Source: Serratia grimesii NBRC 13537
GTDB taxonomy: Bacteria > Pseudomonadota > Gammaproteobacteria > Enterobacterales > Enterobacteriaceae
Assembly (NCBI RefSeq): GCF_001590905.1
Contig: NZ_BCTT01000003.1
Location: 62,001-126,000 of the forward strand
Reading direction: 5' to 3'
Length of the DNA stretch: 64,000 nt
Shown here: positions 1 through 10,129 of the stretch, in pieces
How positions within the stretch are numbered: the first letter of the stretch is position 1
Layout of the letters: each line of letters starts with the position of its first letter
Notes under the pieces: generated by a model
What the model saw: only the letters and a program-made list of their open reading frames with translations
Database searches by the model: none
What the model was told of the DNA's origin: nothing
Position numbers and translations under genes: made by a program

Positions 1-138
1 ATCGCGCAGGCGCGCAGGCACCAGTGAAATACCGGCCATCAGCCCTGTACCTAACCAGACGCCCCAGTAGCGCGGGTGGTAAAAAGCTTTCTGAAATTGC
101 GGGATGAACTCAGGATTTGATTTTTTTTCGTTTTGCAT
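1..138 (-). CDS. lpxM: Lipid A myristoyltransferase LpxM (partial)
   Basis: Only the first 46 codons are present; the gene runs off the left edge. The product would be the inner-membrane acyltransferase that adds a secondary myristate to Kdo2-lipid A. The visible part begins MQNEKKSNPEFIPQF, then HPRYWGVWLGTGLMAG, the short cytoplasmic start and first hydrophobic segment typical of the HtrB/MsbB family. The assignment also rests on order: lpxM follows mepM and znuA on the same strand in E. coli. A hairpin between mepM and this gene suggests it has its own promoter. Confidence 0.85.
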   Translation of the reverse strand, partial: MQNEKKSNPEFIPQFQKAFYHPRYWGVWLGTGLMAGISLVPARLRD

Positions 139-227
139 GCACAAGCTCTTAACTTAGCGGTTCGGCTAATCATAATTGCAATGATTGATTTTGCAATTAA
201 CAACGGCGAAGCGCCAATATAAAACAA

Positions 228-251
228 CATCGGCCCGTAATCAGGCCGATG
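228..251 (-). terminator. Terminator after mepM
   Basis: An 8-bp perfect stem (CATCGGCC / GGCCGATG) with an 8-nt loop. On the minus strand it is followed by TTGTTTTAT, as expected of a moderate intrinsic terminator between mepM and lpxM. Confidence 0.6.
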
Positions 252-287
252 GAATCACTGGCGCGTTAACGCGCCCTGACAAATGGA

Positions 288-1610
288 TTAATCTAACTGC
301 AGTTGAGGAACTACTTCTTTCACCTGTGCCAGATAATCGCTGCGATCTTTACCGGTCAAACCTTCAGATCTTGGCAGTTTCGCCGTCAACGGGTTTACCG
401 CCTGTTGGTTTGTCCACATTTCAAAATGCAGATGTGGCCCCGTAGAACGACCGGTATTGCCGGATAAAGCGATGCGGTCACCACGTTTTACCTTCTGCCC
501 TGGCTTAACCAACAGCTTTTTCAGGTGCATATAGCGCGTGGTGTACTGACGACCATGGCGGATCGCCACATAGTTACCCGCTGCTCCGCTACGTTTGGCG
601 ATCAACACTTCACCGTCACCTACGGCCAACACAGGGGTACCGACTGGCATCGCAAAGTCGACACCTTTATGCGGTGCAATGCGCCCTGTCACAGGGTTAA
701 CCCGGCGTGGATTGAAGTTGGAGGAAATACGGAACTGTTTCATGGTTGGGAAACGCATAAAGCCACGCGCCAGACCGGAACCCTGACGATCGTAGAATTT
801 ACCGTCTTCGGCACGAATAGCGTAATAGTCTTTACCGCCGCTACGCATGCGAACCCCCAGCAACTGGCTCTGCGCACTCTTGCCATCAAAATGTTCACGG
901 GACATTAATACAGAGAACTGATCGCCCTTGCGCAACTTATGGAAGTCCAACTGCCATTGCAGCGCTTTGATTACTGCATTGATCTCTGCACGACTCAGAC
1001 CGGCATTACTGGCGCTGCTGACAAAGCTGCCGTTTAAGCGACCACTAATGACATTGTTACGCCATTCGCCCTGCTGAGATTCCTGAGTTTCTTTGAAGTT
1101 GTTACCTGTACGATCATAGGTGCGGGTCTCACGGCGGGACACTTCCCAGGTCAAACGCTGCAAATCGCCGGCTTCGTTCACTGTCCAAGACAACTGTTGG
1201 CCGATTTTCAGATTACGCAGATCGCGGTTTTGCGATGCCAATAGCGTGACGTCCGACATATCGATGCCATATTGGGTCAGAATACTGCCCAGTGTATCAC
1301 CCGTCGAAACCACATATTCATGCACTCCATCCTCGCCGGCGACCTTCTGGTCCAGCTCATCCTGTGGGATGTCATCATCGGGGGTGGGTTGGTCGAGATC
1401 GATCGGTTCACTGGCTTCGGGTAACAAGGAACGTAATTGGCTGGATTCTAATTCAATGCTCTTAACGATGGGGTTATGTTCTGGGTGATAAACAAAAGGC
1501 CGCCAAACAGCGACGGCCAATGTAACGACTGTCAACGACCCCAGCATGACGCGGTGGGGCCGTGGCAGGTTGTTATACGCCAGAGCGATAGTTCGGACTA
1601 TCTGCTGCAC
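288..1610 (-). CDS. mepM: Murein DD-endopeptidase MepM
   Basis: A 440-residue periplasmic, membrane-anchored peptidase that cuts D-Ala-mDAP crosslinks so that new murein can be inserted. A hydrophobic segment lies near residues 22-36, a LysM-like segment (EYVVSTGDTLGSILTQYG) near 100, and the M23 domain at the C-terminus has its zinc and catalytic motifs HKGVDFAMP and GPHLHFEMW. The length equals that of E. coli MepM. The start is GTG at 1610 with AGGAT upstream. The gene lies 21 nt downstream of znuA on the same strand, so zinc-linked co-transcription of a zinc peptidase with the zinc importer is plausible. Confidence 0.95.
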   Translation of the reverse strand: MQQIVRTIALAYNNLPRPHRVMLGSLTVVTLAVAVWRPFVYHPEHNPIVKSIELESSQLRSLLPEASEPIDLDQPTPDDDIPQDELDQKVAGEDGVHEYVVSTGDTLGSILTQYGIDMSDVTLLASQNRDLRNLKIGQQLSWTVNEAGDLQRLTWEVSRRETRTYDRTGNNFKETQESQQGEWRNNVISGRLNGSFVSSASNAGLSRAEINAVIKALQWQLDFHKLRKGDQFSVLMSREHFDGKSAQSQLLGVRMRSGGKDYYAIRAEDGKFYDRQGSGLARGFMRFPTMKQFRISSNFNPRRVNPVTGRIAPHKGVDFAMPVGTPVLAVGDGEVLIAKRSGAAGNYVAIRHGRQYTTRYMHLKKLLVKPGQKVKRGDRIALSGNTGRSTGPHLHFEMWTNQQAVNPLTAKLPRSEGLTGKDRSDYLAQVKEVVPQLQLD

Positions 1611-1631
1611 TCGATATTATCCTCATAATCT

Positions 1632-2585
1632 TTACTTCAGGCAGCTCACGTACTGGTTTGACAACTGAGTCAGGAAATTCCCGTAGCTGTCTTTCCCCAG
1701 TGCGATGCCGGTGCCTAGCGGATCCAGCGTTCCTGAACGCACTTTGGTCCCTTTGGCAACAGCATTGATTACGGCCGGCCTGAATTGTGGCTCAGCAAAA
1801 ACGCATACTGCTTTCTGCTCAACCAACTGTGTTCGAATTTGGTGTAAGCGCTGTGCTCCAGGTTGGATTTCGGGATTAACGGTAAAATGGCCCAGTGGGC
1901 TCAAGCCGAAGTGTTTTTCAAAATAGCCATAAGCATCATGAAAAACAAAATATCCCCTACCTTGCACAGGCTTAAGCATGTTACCAACATTTTTGTCAGT
2001 TTGCGTCAGCAGATTCTCGAACTGGCGCAGGTTTGCGTCTAATTTGTCCTTATTTTGTGGCATAAGTTCCAATAACCTGTCGTGAATCGCGATCGCGGTC
2101 ACTTTTGCCACTTCCGGGGACAGCCAAACATGCATGTTATATTCACCGTGGTGATGTCCATCACCTTCATCATGACCAGCATGATTATGCGCGTCGGTTG
2201 CATGATCATGATCGTGGTCGTCGTCTTCTCCCTTCATCAACAATGGTTTCACGCCACTCAGTTCGCTAATGGCTAACTGATGTTTAGCCGCTACTGGCGC
2301 TAACGATTTTGTCAGGAAAGCTTCCATATCTGGACCTACCCACACCACCAGATCGGCGCCACGTAGACGCTGAATATCGGATGGTCGCAACGCGAAATCA
2401 TGCGGTGATGCGCCATCTGGCAACAGCACTTCTGTTGGCGTTACCCCATCAGCAATTGCAGAGGCGATAAAGCCCAGTGGGCGAATGGAAGTCACTACCG
2501 CCGCAGAGGCGCTGCTCAGCGGTCCAGCCATTATCAATGCACTGGCCAGCAGCGTGCGTTGTAACCATTTATTTTTCTGTGCCAT
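1632..2585 (-). CDS. znuA: Zinc ABC transporter binding protein ZnuA
   Basis: Periplasmic zinc-binding protein that delivers Zn2+ to the ZnuBC importer. A signal peptide covers about residues 1-28, with alanine-rich cleavage at SSASA. A long His/Asp-rich loop (residues about 122-148, [15 protein letters not shown] and GHHHG) follows the N-lobe, and the metal-site histidines lie in [13 protein letters not shown] and FHDAYGYF. The length of 317 is typical of enteric ZnuA. It diverges from znuCB across a 78-bp gap holding a Zur operator. Confidence 0.96.
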   Translation of the reverse strand: MAQKNKWLQRTLLASALIMAGPLSSASAAVVTSIRPLGFIASAIADGVTPTEVLLPDGASPHDFALRPSDIQRLRGADLVVWVGPDMEAFLTKSLAPVAAKHQLAISELSGVKPLLMKGEDDDHDHDHATDAHNHAGHDEGDGHHHGEYNMHVWLSPEVAKVTAIAIHDRLLELMPQNKDKLDANLRQFENLLTQTDKNVGNMLKPVQGRGYFVFHDAYGYFEKHFGLSPLGHFTVNPEIQPGAQRLHQIRTQLVEQKAVCVFAEPQFRPAVINAVAKGTKVRSGTLDPLGTGIALGKDSYGNFLTQLSNQYVSCLK

Positions 2586-2617
2586 TATCCGTAATCCCGT
2601 CGTTTTCGTCAGCGAAG

Positions 2618-2640
2618 CGTGATATTATAACATTCGGTTA
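2618..2640. promoter_or_regulatory. Zur operator between znuA and znuCB
   Basis: The sequence GTGATATTATAACATT, read on the other strand AATGTTATAATATCAC, is an imperfect dyad in the znuA/znuC intergenic region. It matches the remembered E. coli Zur site in the same place. One site would repress both divergent transcripts when zinc is sufficient. The match is by eye. Confidence 0.85.
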
Positions 2641-2663
2641 GTTCTGCAAAATGTAATCATGAG

Positions 2664-3422
2664 ATGTCCACACTGACAACGCTAAAAAATATCTCCGTCT
2701 CCTTTGGCAACCGCAAAGTGCTGTCGAATATTTCGCTCAGCCTGCAGCCAGGTCGTATTCTGACGCTGCTCGGCCCAAACGGTGCGGGCAAATCCACGCT
2801 GGTACGCGTGGTGTTGGGGCTGATTGCACCAACTGAAGGCACACTGGAACGCGAGCCAGGCTTACGTATCGGGTACGTGCCGCAAAAACTGCACCTCGAC
2901 GCCACCCTTCCTCTTACCGTCAGCCGCTTTATGCGCCTGAAACCCGGCGTTAAAAAAGCCGATATTCTGCCTGCGCTTAAGCGTGTGCAGGCAGCGCACC
3001 TGCTTGAGCAACCAATGCAAAAGCTCTCTGGCGGTGAAAACCAGCGCGTGCTGCTGGCTCGAGCTTTACTGAACAAACCGCAGTTGCTGGTGCTGGATGA
3101 ACCCACACAAGGGGTTGACGTCAATGGCCAACTTGCGTTGTACGATCTGATCGATCAACTGCGCAAAGAGTTAGGCTGCGCGGTACTCATGGTATCTCAT
3201 GACCTGCATCTGGTGATGGCGAAGACCGACGAAGTGCTGTGCCTCAACCAACATATTTGCTGTTCCGGTGCGCCGGAAGTGGTGTCGATGCACCCTGAAT
3301 TTATCGCCATGTTTGGCAACCGTGGCGCAGAACAACTGGCGGTCTATCGCCACCACCATAATCACCGTCACGACCTGCAAGGACGAATCGTGTTGAAGAA
3401 AACCGGGGGCCGTGAGGCATGA
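2664..3422 (+). CDS. znuC: Zinc ABC transporter ATPase ZnuC
   Basis: Cytoplasmic ATPase of the high-affinity zinc importer. Walker A is GPNGAGKST (residues 37-45), the ABC signature is LSGGE (121-125) and Walker B with the catalytic Glu is LLVLDEP (about 141-147). The C-terminus carries a His-rich stretch (HHHNHRHD) common in enteric ZnuC. The stop overlaps the znuB start by 4 nt (ATGA), so translation of the two is probably coupled. Transcription diverges from znuA under Zur control. Confidence 0.96.
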   Translation: MSTLTTLKNISVSFGNRKVLSNISLSLQPGRILTLLGPNGAGKSTLVRVVLGLIAPTEGTLEREPGLRIGYVPQKLHLDATLPLTVSRFMRLKPGVKKADILPALKRVQAAHLLEQPMQKLSGGENQRVLLARALLNKPQLLVLDEPTQGVDVNGQLALYDLIDQLRKELGCAVLMVSHDLHLVMAKTDEVLCLNQHICCSGAPEVVSMHPEFIAMFGNRGAEQLAVYRHHHNHRHDLQGRIVLKKTGGREA

Positions 3423-4204
3423 TCGAACTGTTATTACCCGGCTGGCTCGCCGGGGTGCTGTTGGCTGGTGCCGCCGGGCCACTCGGCTCATTTGTGGTCT
3501 GGCGCCGGATGTCTTATTTTGGTGATACTTTGGCGCATGCCTCACTATTGGGTGTGGCGTTCGGCCTGCTGCTTGACGTGAATCCCTTCTACGCGGTGAT
3601 TGCAGTCACGCTGGTGTTGGCTCTGGTGCTGGTGTGGTTGGAGCGTCGGCCACAACTATCCGTTGATACCCTGCTCGGTATTATGGCGCACAGCGCACTC
3701 TCGCTGGGATTGGTGGTGGTCGCTCTGATGTCCAACGTCAGGGTCGATCTGATGGCCTATCTGTTTGGCGATCTGCTGTCGGTCACGCTCAACGACATTT
3801 GGATGATTGGTATTGGTGTTACTCTCGTGCTGCTGATCCTGTGGTGGCAATGGCGTAATCTGCTGTCGATGACCATCAGCCCTGAACTGGCACACGTTGA
3901 TGGCGTCAATCTGGTACGGGCACGTACCGTGTTGATGCTGGTCACAGCGCTCACCATTGGGTTGGCAATGAAATTCGTCGGCGCGCTGATTATCACGTCG
4001 CTGCTGATAATCCCCGCAGCTACCGCACGACGCTTCGCTCGTACACCGGAACAAATGGCCGGATACGCAGTACTGGTTGGTGTGCTTGCGGTGACCGGTG
4101 GGTTAGCCTTCTCGGCATTTTACGACACGCCGGCCGGCCCATCAGTCGTCCTGAGTGCCGCCGTGTTATTTGTGTTGAGCTTATCTAAAAAGCAGCAAGC
4201 CTGA
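3419..4204 (+). CDS. znuB: Zinc ABC transporter permease ZnuB
   Basis: Inner-membrane channel subunit of ZnuABC. The 261 residues are almost wholly hydrophobic, in the seven-to-eight-helix pattern of the ABC-3 permease family, with the conserved start ([30 protein letters not shown]) that contacts the ATPase. It overlaps znuC by 4 nt and ends just before a strong terminator shared with the convergent ruvB. Confidence 0.96.
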   Translation: MIELLLPGWLAGVLLAGAAGPLGSFVVWRRMSYFGDTLAHASLLGVAFGLLLDVNPFYAVIAVTLVLALVLVWLERRPQLSVDTLLGIMAHSALSLGLVVVALMSNVRVDLMAYLFGDLLSVTLNDIWMIGIGVTLVLLILWWQWRNLLSMTISPELAHVDGVNLVRARTVLMLVTALTIGLAMKFVGALIITSLLIIPAATARRFARTPEQMAGYAVLVGVLAVTGGLAFSAFYDTPAGPSVVLSAAVLFVLSLSKKQQA

Positions 4205-4224
4205 TCCCAGATAGCTACCGTCGT

Positions 4225-4253
4225 AAAAAGGGCCGCACTTAGCGGCCCTTTTT
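4225..4253. terminator. Bidirectional terminator znuB/ruvB
   Basis: A stem AAAAAGGGCCGC / GCGGCCCTTTTT with a 5-nt loop has A and T runs on both sides. It can end both the znuCB transcript (plus) and the ruvAB transcript (minus). Confidence 0.9.
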
Positions 4254-4272
4254 AATGCTGGCGATATGATAC

Positions 4273-5277
4273 TTACTCTTCGCGCACCATACCAAAGTGC
4301 TTATACGCATGGTTGGTGGCCATACGCCCGCGCGGTGTACGTTGGATAAACCCTTGCTGGATCAGGAAGGGTTCGATAACGTCCTCGATCGTTTCCCGTT
4401 CCTCGCCAATCGCTGCCGCCAGGTTATCCAGGCCAACCGGCCCACCGGTGAACTTGTCGATAATGGCCAGTAACAGCTTACGGTCCATGTAGTCGAACCC
4501 TTCGGCATCAACGTTCAGCATATCCAGCGCCTGCATCGCCACGTCACCGTTGATCACACCATTAGCGCGGACTTCGGCAAAGTCACGTACCCGCCGCAGT
4601 AAACGGTTAGCGATACGCGGAGTACCACGCGCCCGGCGAGCCACTTCATGAGCCCCTTCGTCCGACAGATCTAGCCCCAGGCAATTAGCGCTACGTGAAA
4701 CAATGTGCTGCAAATCGGCGACCTGATAAAACTCCAGGCGTTGCACAATGCCGAAACGATCGCGTAACGGCGAGGTCAGTGAACCGGCACGGGTGGTTGC
4801 TCCCACCAGTGTAAAAGGCGGCAAATCGAGTTTAATCGAACGTGCAGCTGGGCCTTCGCCGATCATAATATCCAGTTGATAATCTTCCATCGCCGGATAC
4901 AACACTTCTTCCACCACCGGAGAAAGCCGGTGGATTTCATCAATAAATAGAACGTCGTGTGGTTCGAGGTTGGTCAGCATCGCCGCCAAATCCCCTGCCT
5001 TCTCCAGCACCGGGCCGGAAGTGGTGCGTAAATTCACACCCATTTCATTGGCAACGATATTGGCCAGCGTGGTTTTACCCAGCCCTGGAGGACCGAAGAT
5101 CAGCAAATGGTCCAGTGCATCGCCACGCTGCTTGGCCGCCTGAATAAAGATTTCCATCTGTTCGCGGACATGCGGCTGACCAACATATTCCGTCAGCAGC
5201 TTCGGCCGTATTGCGCGATCAAGAATTTCCTCTTCATTGATCGGCTCGGCAGAAATCAGGCGATCGGCTTCAATCAT
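4273..5277 (-). CDS. ruvB: Holliday junction helicase RuvB
   Basis: AAA+ motor that drives branch migration of Holliday junctions with RuvA. Walker A is GPPGLGKTT, Walker B is LFIDEIHRL, the sensor segment is GATTRAGSL, and a C-terminal winged helix ends with the [11 protein letters not shown]-contact motif. The length of 334 is close to E. coli (336). It lies 20 nt downstream of ruvA and is expected to be SOS-induced with it from the LexA site at 5986-6001. Confidence 0.97.
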   Translation of the reverse strand: MIEADRLISAEPINEEEILDRAIRPKLLTEYVGQPHVREQMEIFIQAAKQRGDALDHLLIFGPPGLGKTTLANIVANEMGVNLRTTSGPVLEKAGDLAAMLTNLEPHDVLFIDEIHRLSPVVEEVLYPAMEDYQLDIMIGEGPAARSIKLDLPPFTLVGATTRAGSLTSPLRDRFGIVQRLEFYQVADLQHIVSRSANCLGLDLSDEGAHEVARRARGTPRIANRLLRRVRDFAEVRANGVINGDVAMQALDMLNVDAEGFDYMDRKLLLAIIDKFTGGPVGLDNLAAAIGEERETIEDVIEPFLIQQGFIQRTPRGRMATNHAYKHFGMVREE

Positions 5278-5297
5278 TCTCTACCTCTTATCGACGC

Positions 5298-5912
5298 TTA
5301 CAGCGCGGCACGCAACGCGTCGCGGATCAGGGTTTCGCAATCAGCGCCCGGCTTGGCGATTTTACTTACCATGCGGCTGGCTTCTTGCGGCTTATAGCCC
5401 AATGCCACCAGCGCAGAGGCGGCTTCTGCTTCGGCATCCACCTCAGCCGTTTGCGCAGAGGTAGCAGGAAGCGTGATTTCGCTGCTGTTGTTAAACAGAT
5501 CGCCGTTAAGCCCCTTGAAGCGGTCTTTCATTTCTACGACCAGGCGCTCTGCGGTTTTCTTGCCTACACCCGGTAATTTTACCAGGGACGTAATCTCTTC
5601 ACGTTCTACAGCACTGACAAACTGTTGTGCAGACATACCGGACAAAATGGCCAATGCCAATTTTGGTCCTACACCATTCACTTTGATTAGCTCGCGGAAC
5701 AGCGCACGTTCTTGCTTATCGTTGAAGCCGTACAGCAGTTGTGCATCTTCGCGCACCACAAATTGGGTAAACACGATAGCCTCTTGCCCCAGTTCCGGCA
5801 GCTCATAAAAACAGGTCATCGGCATATGCACTTCATAGCCCACACCGTTTGCCTCCAGTAATACCAGTGGCGGCTGCTTTTCCAGAATATATCCTCTGAG
5901 ACGACCTATCAT
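5298..5912 (-). CDS. ruvA: Holliday junction binding protein RuvA
   Basis: Tetrameric DNA-binding subunit that recognises the four-way junction and loads RuvB. The N-terminal OB-fold begins [15 protein letters not shown]. The helix-hairpin-helix repeats are at [14 protein letters not shown] and [14 protein letters not shown] linker leads to the C-terminal domain III that binds RuvB (about 155-204). The length of 204 is usual. Upstream lies the LexA operator embedded in the ruvC terminator. Confidence 0.97.
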   Translation of the reverse strand: MIGRLRGYILEKQPPLVLLEANGVGYEVHMPMTCFYELPELGQEAIVFTQFVVREDAQLLYGFNDKQERALFRELIKVNGVGPKLALAILSGMSAQQFVSAVEREEITSLVKLPGVGKKTAERLVVEMKDRFKGLNGDLFNNSSEITLPATSAQTAEVDAEAEAASALVALGYKPQEASRMVSKIAKPGADCETLIRDALRAAL

Positions 5913-5982
5913 TTACCCTCCTGCAGAATTCGTGAACATGGCCTTCTGCCATGCCGTGCTGGTAAAGCTTATAACATAAAAA

Positions 5983-6004
5983 AGGCTGGATGAATATCCA
6001 GCCT
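5983..6004 (-). terminator. ruvC terminator hairpin upstream of ruvA
   Basis: A perfect 9-bp stem (AGGCTGGAT / ATCCAGCCT) is followed on the minus strand by a run of T (the A run at 5977-5983 on the plus strand). It should end transcription from yebC-ruvC before ruvAB. The same bases contain the LexA operator. Confidence 0.75.
5986..6001. promoter_or_regulatory. LexA (SOS) operator of ruvAB
   Basis: On the minus strand the sequence is CTGGATATTCATCCAG, the CTGG-N8-CCAG variant of the LexA box. As I remember it, the E. coli ruvAB operator has the same CTGG/CCAG ends with an AT-rich centre. It lies about 75 nt upstream of the ruvA start. Confidence 0.8.
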
Positions 6005-6024
6005 CAGTTATCACTGACTAAGCA

Positions 6025-6546
6025 CTACTTTAAACGCCCACGCGCCAGGTTCAATCGCCCTTCACTCATCCGCAGCACGTTTTGACTGAGATGGCAGTGG
6101 GTAATGGCAATCGCCAGGGCATCGGCGGCATCAGCCTGAGGGTTAGCCGACAGTTTGAGCAACGAACGCACCATATGCTGCACTTGCGCCTTTTCTGCTG
6201 CCCCCGTGCCGACCACTGTCTGTTTTACCTGACGTGCCGCATACTCAAACACTTCCAGATCCTGGTTCACGGCAGCGACAATCGCCACCCCGCGGGCCTG
6301 CCCAAGCTTGAGCGCCGAATCCGGGTTTTTCGCCATAAACACCTGCTCTATGGCGAAAAAATCCGGTTTAAACTGAGTGATAATTTCGCTGACACCTGCG
6401 TAAATCAGCTTTAACCGCGTCGGCATGTCATCCACTACGGTGCGGATGCAGCCGCTGGCCACATAGCTTAACTGACGGCCTTGCTGACGAATAAGGCCGT
6501 AACCGGTGACGCGTGATCCGGGATCGATACCGAGTATGATCGTCAT
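6025..6546 (-). CDS. ruvC: Holliday junction resolvase RuvC
   Basis: Endonuclease that nicks Holliday junctions symmetrically as a dimer. The RNase H-like fold starts with the catalytic Asp in [14 protein letters not shown]. Further acidic residues lie in [12 protein letters not shown] and at the C-terminal [13 protein letters not shown] chose ATG at 6546 (173 residues, the E. coli length), which has AAGGTGG 8 nt upstream. A GTG 12 nt earlier would add four residues. Unlike ruvAB it is not under the LexA site, being separated by a terminator. Confidence 0.95.
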   Translation of the reverse strand: MTIILGIDPGSRVTGYGLIRQQGRQLSYVASGCIRTVVDDMPTRLKLIYAGVSEIITQFKPDFFAIEQVFMAKNPDSALKLGQARGVAIVAAVNQDLEVFEYAARQVKQTVVGTGAAEKAQVQHMVRSLLKLSANPQADAADALAIAITHCHLSQNVLRMSEGRLNLARGRLK

Positions 6547-6619
6547 CCCTACACCCACCTTGCGTTAAGCATTAACGTCGCCAGGCGCTGCCACACAGCA
6601 GCGCCATACTTCACGCTGA

Positions 6620-7363
6620 TTACAGCGTTGCTGCAACTTCGTCGGAGATTTCACCGTTGTGGTAAACCTCCTGCACGTCGTCACAGTCTTCCAGCATGTC
6701 GATCAGACGCAGCAACTTAGGTGCAGTTTCTTCATCCATATCGGCCTTGGTCGATGGGATCATGGAAACTTCCGCTGAGTCAGCGGTAAAACCGGCAGCA
6801 GTCAGTGCATCTTTTACTTCGCCGAGATTTTCCCACGCAGTGAACACGTCGATCACACCATCGTCGTAGCTAACGATATCTTCAGCGCCAGCTTCCAGTG
6901 CTGCTTCCATTACCACGTCTTCATCCAGACCCGGTGCGTAAGTGATTACGCCCTTTTTGGTGAACAGATAAGCCACTGAACCATCGGTACCAAGGTTTCC
7001 GCCGCATTTTGTGAAGGCATGACGCACTTCTGCCACGGTACGGTTACGGTTGTCACTCAGGCATTCGATCATGACGGCAGTGCCGCCCGGGCCGTAACCT
7101 TCATAAATGATGGTTTCCATGTTGGAATCATCATCACCGCCCACACCGCGTGCGATGGCACGGTTCAAGGTGTCACGCGTCATATTGTTGGACAGCGCTT
7201 TATCGATAGCCGCGCGCAGACGCGGGTTAGCCCCCGGATCGCCACCGCCCAGTTTCGCGGCAGTCACCAGCTCGCGAATAATTTTGGTGAAAATTTTACC
7301 GCGCTTGGAATCCTGCGCTGCTTTACGGTGCTTTGTGTTGGCCCACTTACTATGACCTGCCAT
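6620..7363 (-). CDS. yebC: YebC/PmpR-family protein YebC
   Basis: A 247-residue member of the universally conserved YebC family. The long group has been described as DNA-binding regulators and the family more recently as translation factors for proline-rich stretches; which applies here cannot be told from sequence. The family start [18 protein letters not shown] is intact and the protein is acidic with three domains. GGAG lies 6 nt before the ATG. It sits between nudB (18 nt) and ruvC on the same strand. Confidence 0.95.
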   Translation of the reverse strand: MAGHSKWANTKHRKAAQDSKRGKIFTKIIRELVTAAKLGGGDPGANPRLRAAIDKALSNNMTRDTLNRAIARGVGGDDDSNMETIIYEGYGPGGTAVMIECLSDNRNRTVAEVRHAFTKCGGNLGTDGSVAYLFTKKGVITYAPGLDEDVVMEAALEAGAEDIVSYDDGVIDVFTAWENLGEVKDALTAAGFTADSAEVSMIPSTKADMDEETAPKLLRLIDMLEDCDDVQEVYHNGEISDEVAATL

Positions 7364-7381
7364 AAAAATCTCCGAAAAAAA

Positions 7382-7828
7382 TTACTGGACTGAATTAATC
7401 ACAAACTCTTCAATCGCCTGCTGATTGCTCCAGGACTTGGTCAATTTCACGGCTTCCGCCGCGTCAAGCCACTGGTAGGCGTGATGCTCGGTAATCACCG
7501 GATCTCGCTCTTCAGGCAAAGCCAGACAGAACCAATGCTCTTTATTGCGCGTGGTCCCCGGGGCATAGCGATGTCGCAAATGGACAAAGAGTTCAAACTC
7601 CACACAGCGCTGGCAATCGAACAACGGCAGATTCTCTGCTTCGATATCGATGCCGACTTCTTCCTTGACCTCACGCCGTGCGGCATGCGGCGGCGATTCT
7701 GCGTCCTCCAGGCTGCCGGTAACCGACTGCCAGAATTCGGTATCATCGCGCCGCTGTAACATCAGCACCCGGCCACTGGAGATGGCATAAATCACTACCA
7801 GAATAGACTCGGGTCGCTTGTAGTTCAT
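7382..7828 (-). CDS. nudB: Dihydroneopterin triphosphate diphosphatase NudB
   Basis: Nudix hydrolase that removes pyrophosphate from dihydroneopterin triphosphate early in folate synthesis. The Nudix box is visible from GSLEDAESP through AARREVKEEVGI. The conserved flanks YKRPESILVVIYA and LTKSWSNQQAIEEF match the E. coli enzyme. The start is ambiguous: ATG at 7828 overlaps the aspS stop by one base (TGATG), while GTG at 7831 would add one residue. Either way translation is probably coupled to aspS. Confidence 0.94.
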   Translation of the reverse strand: MNYKRPESILVVIYAISSGRVLMLQRRDDTEFWQSVTGSLEDAESPPHAARREVKEEVGIDIEAENLPLFDCQRCVEFELFVHLRHRYAPGTTRNKEHWFCLALPEERDPVITEHHAYQWLDAAEAVKLTKSWSNQQAIEEFVINSVQ

Positions 7829-9612
7829 CACTCGCTCTCTTGTTCCGCAGAGGCTTTCTTCACCACACAGATAGCCAATTCCTGCAGCGACGCCGGGTTG
7901 GCGAAGCTTGGTGCTTCGGTCATCAAACAGGCCGCAGCCGTGGTTTTCGGGAAGGCGATAACGTCACGAATGTTGTCAGTACCGGTCAGCAGCATCACCA
8001 GACGGTCCAAACCGAAGGCCAGCCCGGCGTGCGGTGGTGTACCGTACTTCAATGCGTCCAACAAGAAACCGAATTTCTCACGTTGTTCGTGTTCGGTAAT
8101 GCCCAGAATGCTAAAGACCGTCTGCTGCATTTCACTGCGGTGAATACGTACAGAACCACCACCCACTTCATAGCCGTTAATCACCATATCGTAAGCGTTG
8201 GCGATGGCGTTGGTTGGCGTTGCTGCCAGCTCTTCCGGGCTCATGTCACGTGGAGCAGTGAACGGATGGTGCATTGCTGCCAAACCACCCTCACCGTCTT
8301 CTTCGAACATAGGGAAGTCAACCACCCACAGCGGTGCCCAACTGTCCAATTTGGTCAGGTCCAGATCGCGGCCCAGTTTCAGACGCAGCGCGCCCATCGC
8401 ATCAGTCACAATCTTGAAGCTGTCAGCCCCGAAGAACAGAATGTCGCCTGACTGCGCGTTAGTGCGCGCCAGGATCGCTTCCAGCACTTCCGCGCTGAGG
8501 AATTTGGCGATCGGGCTCTGTACGCCTTCCATACCGGCAGCACGGTCATTGACCTTCAGCCAGGCCAGGCCTTTAGCGCCATAGATGTTAACGAAAGCAC
8601 CGTACTCGTCGATCAATTTACGGGTCAACTGTGCACCACCAGGTACACAGATGGCAGCGACGCGACCTTTAGCATCGTTGGCCGGACCGGAGAATACTTT
8701 GAACTCTACGTCTTTTACCAGATCGGCAACGTCCACCAGCTCCAGCGGGTTACGCAGGTCTGGCTTGTCGGAGCCATAACGGCGCATCGCTTCTTCGAAG
8801 GTCATGATCGGGAAATCGCCCAGATCAACGCCCTTCACGTCCAGCCACAGTTCACGTGCCAATTTTTCCATCACTTCACGCACCTGTTCGGCAGTCATGA
8901 AGGAGGTTTCCACGTCGATCTGAGTAAATTCAGGCTGACGGTCAGCACGCAAGTCTTCGTCACGGAAGCATTTAACGATTTGATAGTAGCGATCGAAACC
9001 GGACATCATCAGCAACTGTTTGAACAGCTGTGGTGACTGCGGCAACGCATAGAATTTGCCTTTATGCACACGACTCGGCACCAGGTAGTCACGCGCGCCT
9101 TCCGGCGTGGCTTTGGTCAGCATCGGTGTTTCGATGTCGAGGAAGCCGTGGCTGTCCATAAAACGGCGCACAAAACTGGTGATTTTGGCACGGGTTTTCA
9201 GGCGGTCAGCCATTTCCGGACGACGCAGATCCAGGTAGCGATACTTCAGGCGCGCTTCTTCGCTGTTAACCTGGTTGGAGTCCAGTGGCAATGGCTCGGA
9301 GCGGTTGATGATCTCCAGGGCATGAGCGAAGACTTCTACTTCACCGGTAGCCATATCTTTATTGATCTGGCTGTCCGGACGTGCACGCACTGTGCCGACG
9401 ATCTGGATGCAGAATTCATTACGCAGGTCATACGCCTTATCGAACGCGACCTTCTGGTCCGGATCGAAGAACACCTGCACGATGCCTTCGCGGTCGCGCA
9501 TATCAATAAAGATCAGGCCGCCCAGATCGCGACGACGGTTGACCCAACCACACAGAGTGACTTCCTGGCCCACGTGGGACAGATTCAACTGCCCGCAATA
9601 TTCAGTACGCAT
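7828..9612 (-). CDS. aspS: Aspartyl-tRNA synthetase
   Basis: Class II synthetase that charges tRNA-Asp. The N-terminal OB-fold for anticodon binding covers about residues 1-110. The bacterial GAD insertion and class II motifs follow: [18 protein letters not shown] (motif 2) and [14 protein letters not shown] (motif 3). The length of 594 is close to E. coli (590). It heads the aspS-nudB-yebC run. Confidence 0.97.
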   Translation of the reverse strand: MRTEYCGQLNLSHVGQEVTLCGWVNRRRDLGGLIFIDMRDREGIVQVFFDPDQKVAFDKAYDLRNEFCIQIVGTVRARPDSQINKDMATGEVEVFAHALEIINRSEPLPLDSNQVNSEEARLKYRYLDLRRPEMADRLKTRAKITSFVRRFMDSHGFLDIETPMLTKATPEGARDYLVPSRVHKGKFYALPQSPQLFKQLLMMSGFDRYYQIVKCFRDEDLRADRQPEFTQIDVETSFMTAEQVREVMEKLARELWLDVKGVDLGDFPIMTFEEAMRRYGSDKPDLRNPLELVDVADLVKDVEFKVFSGPANDAKGRVAAICVPGGAQLTRKLIDEYGAFVNIYGAKGLAWLKVNDRAAGMEGVQSPIAKFLSAEVLEAILARTNAQSGDILFFGADSFKIVTDAMGALRLKLGRDLDLTKLDSWAPLWVVDFPMFEEDGEGGLAAMHHPFTAPRDMSPEELAATPTNAIANAYDMVINGYEVGGGSVRIHRSEMQQTVFSILGITEHEQREKFGFLLDALKYGTPPHAGLAFGLDRLVMLLTGTDNIRDVIAFPKTTAAACLMTEAPSFANPASLQELAICVVKKASAEQESE

Positions 9613-9696
9613 ACGCTATCCTTTTGGCTTAAGCCGATGCCGCGCGGGCTTTTGGCACCTGCCACACGGCTGTTTTCTGATGATTTCTGATGAACT

Positions 9697-9888
9697 CTAC
9701 TTCTTGCCCGGTTTGAAGTCTGTTGCATACCAACCGGTGCCCTTTAACTGGAAACCCGTGGAAGAAATCAGCTTAGTTAACGCAGGCTGCCCACACGCCG
9801 GACAATCTGTCAGCGGCGCATCGGAAAATTTTTGCAGTTTCTCTAACCGAAGGCTGCAAGCACCACATGCATATTCATAAATCGGCAT
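9697..9888 (-). CDS. FmdB-family zinc ribbon protein
   Basis: A 63-residue protein with two CxxC pairs (Cys8/Cys11 and Cys29/Cys32) in the FmdB/CxxC_CxxC_SSSS pattern, starting [11 protein letters not shown] and followed by [13 protein letters not shown]. The family is widespread and its function is not firmly known. An upstream in-frame ATG at 9927 would add 13 residues, but family members begin at MPIYEY, and TATAAT at that upstream ATG looks like a -10 element. It lies directly upstream of aspS on the same strand. Confidence 0.85.
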   Translation of the reverse strand: MPIYEYACGACSLRLEKLQKFSDAPLTDCPACGQPALTKLISSTGFQLKGTGWYATDFKPGKK

Positions 9889-10129
9889 AGGTCTTTGGCG
9901 TAAAGTGTGTTGAAAAAAGGCGATCATTATAAAGGAAATTCATGCGCCAGATAAGTGCGAACACAGCTTTGTTGCAGCACTAAATGACGTGTTTTTGCCC
10001 GAAGTAACACATTGATTAACAAATTTCCCATTAACCGGTGACGCTTTTTTCACGTAGCCTGAATCAACACTTGTTTAGCGCACGGTTTCGTTTGTGCGCA
10101 TTTCATCCACCTCGTAACGAGATATGACC

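Noticed and set aside
2657-3124. 155-codon minus-strand ORF inside znuC
   Set aside because: Shadow of znuC; composition follows the codon structure of the opposite strand.
7840-8451. 203-codon plus-strand ORF antisense to aspS
   Set aside because: Shadow of a long conserved gene; no start signals or domain.
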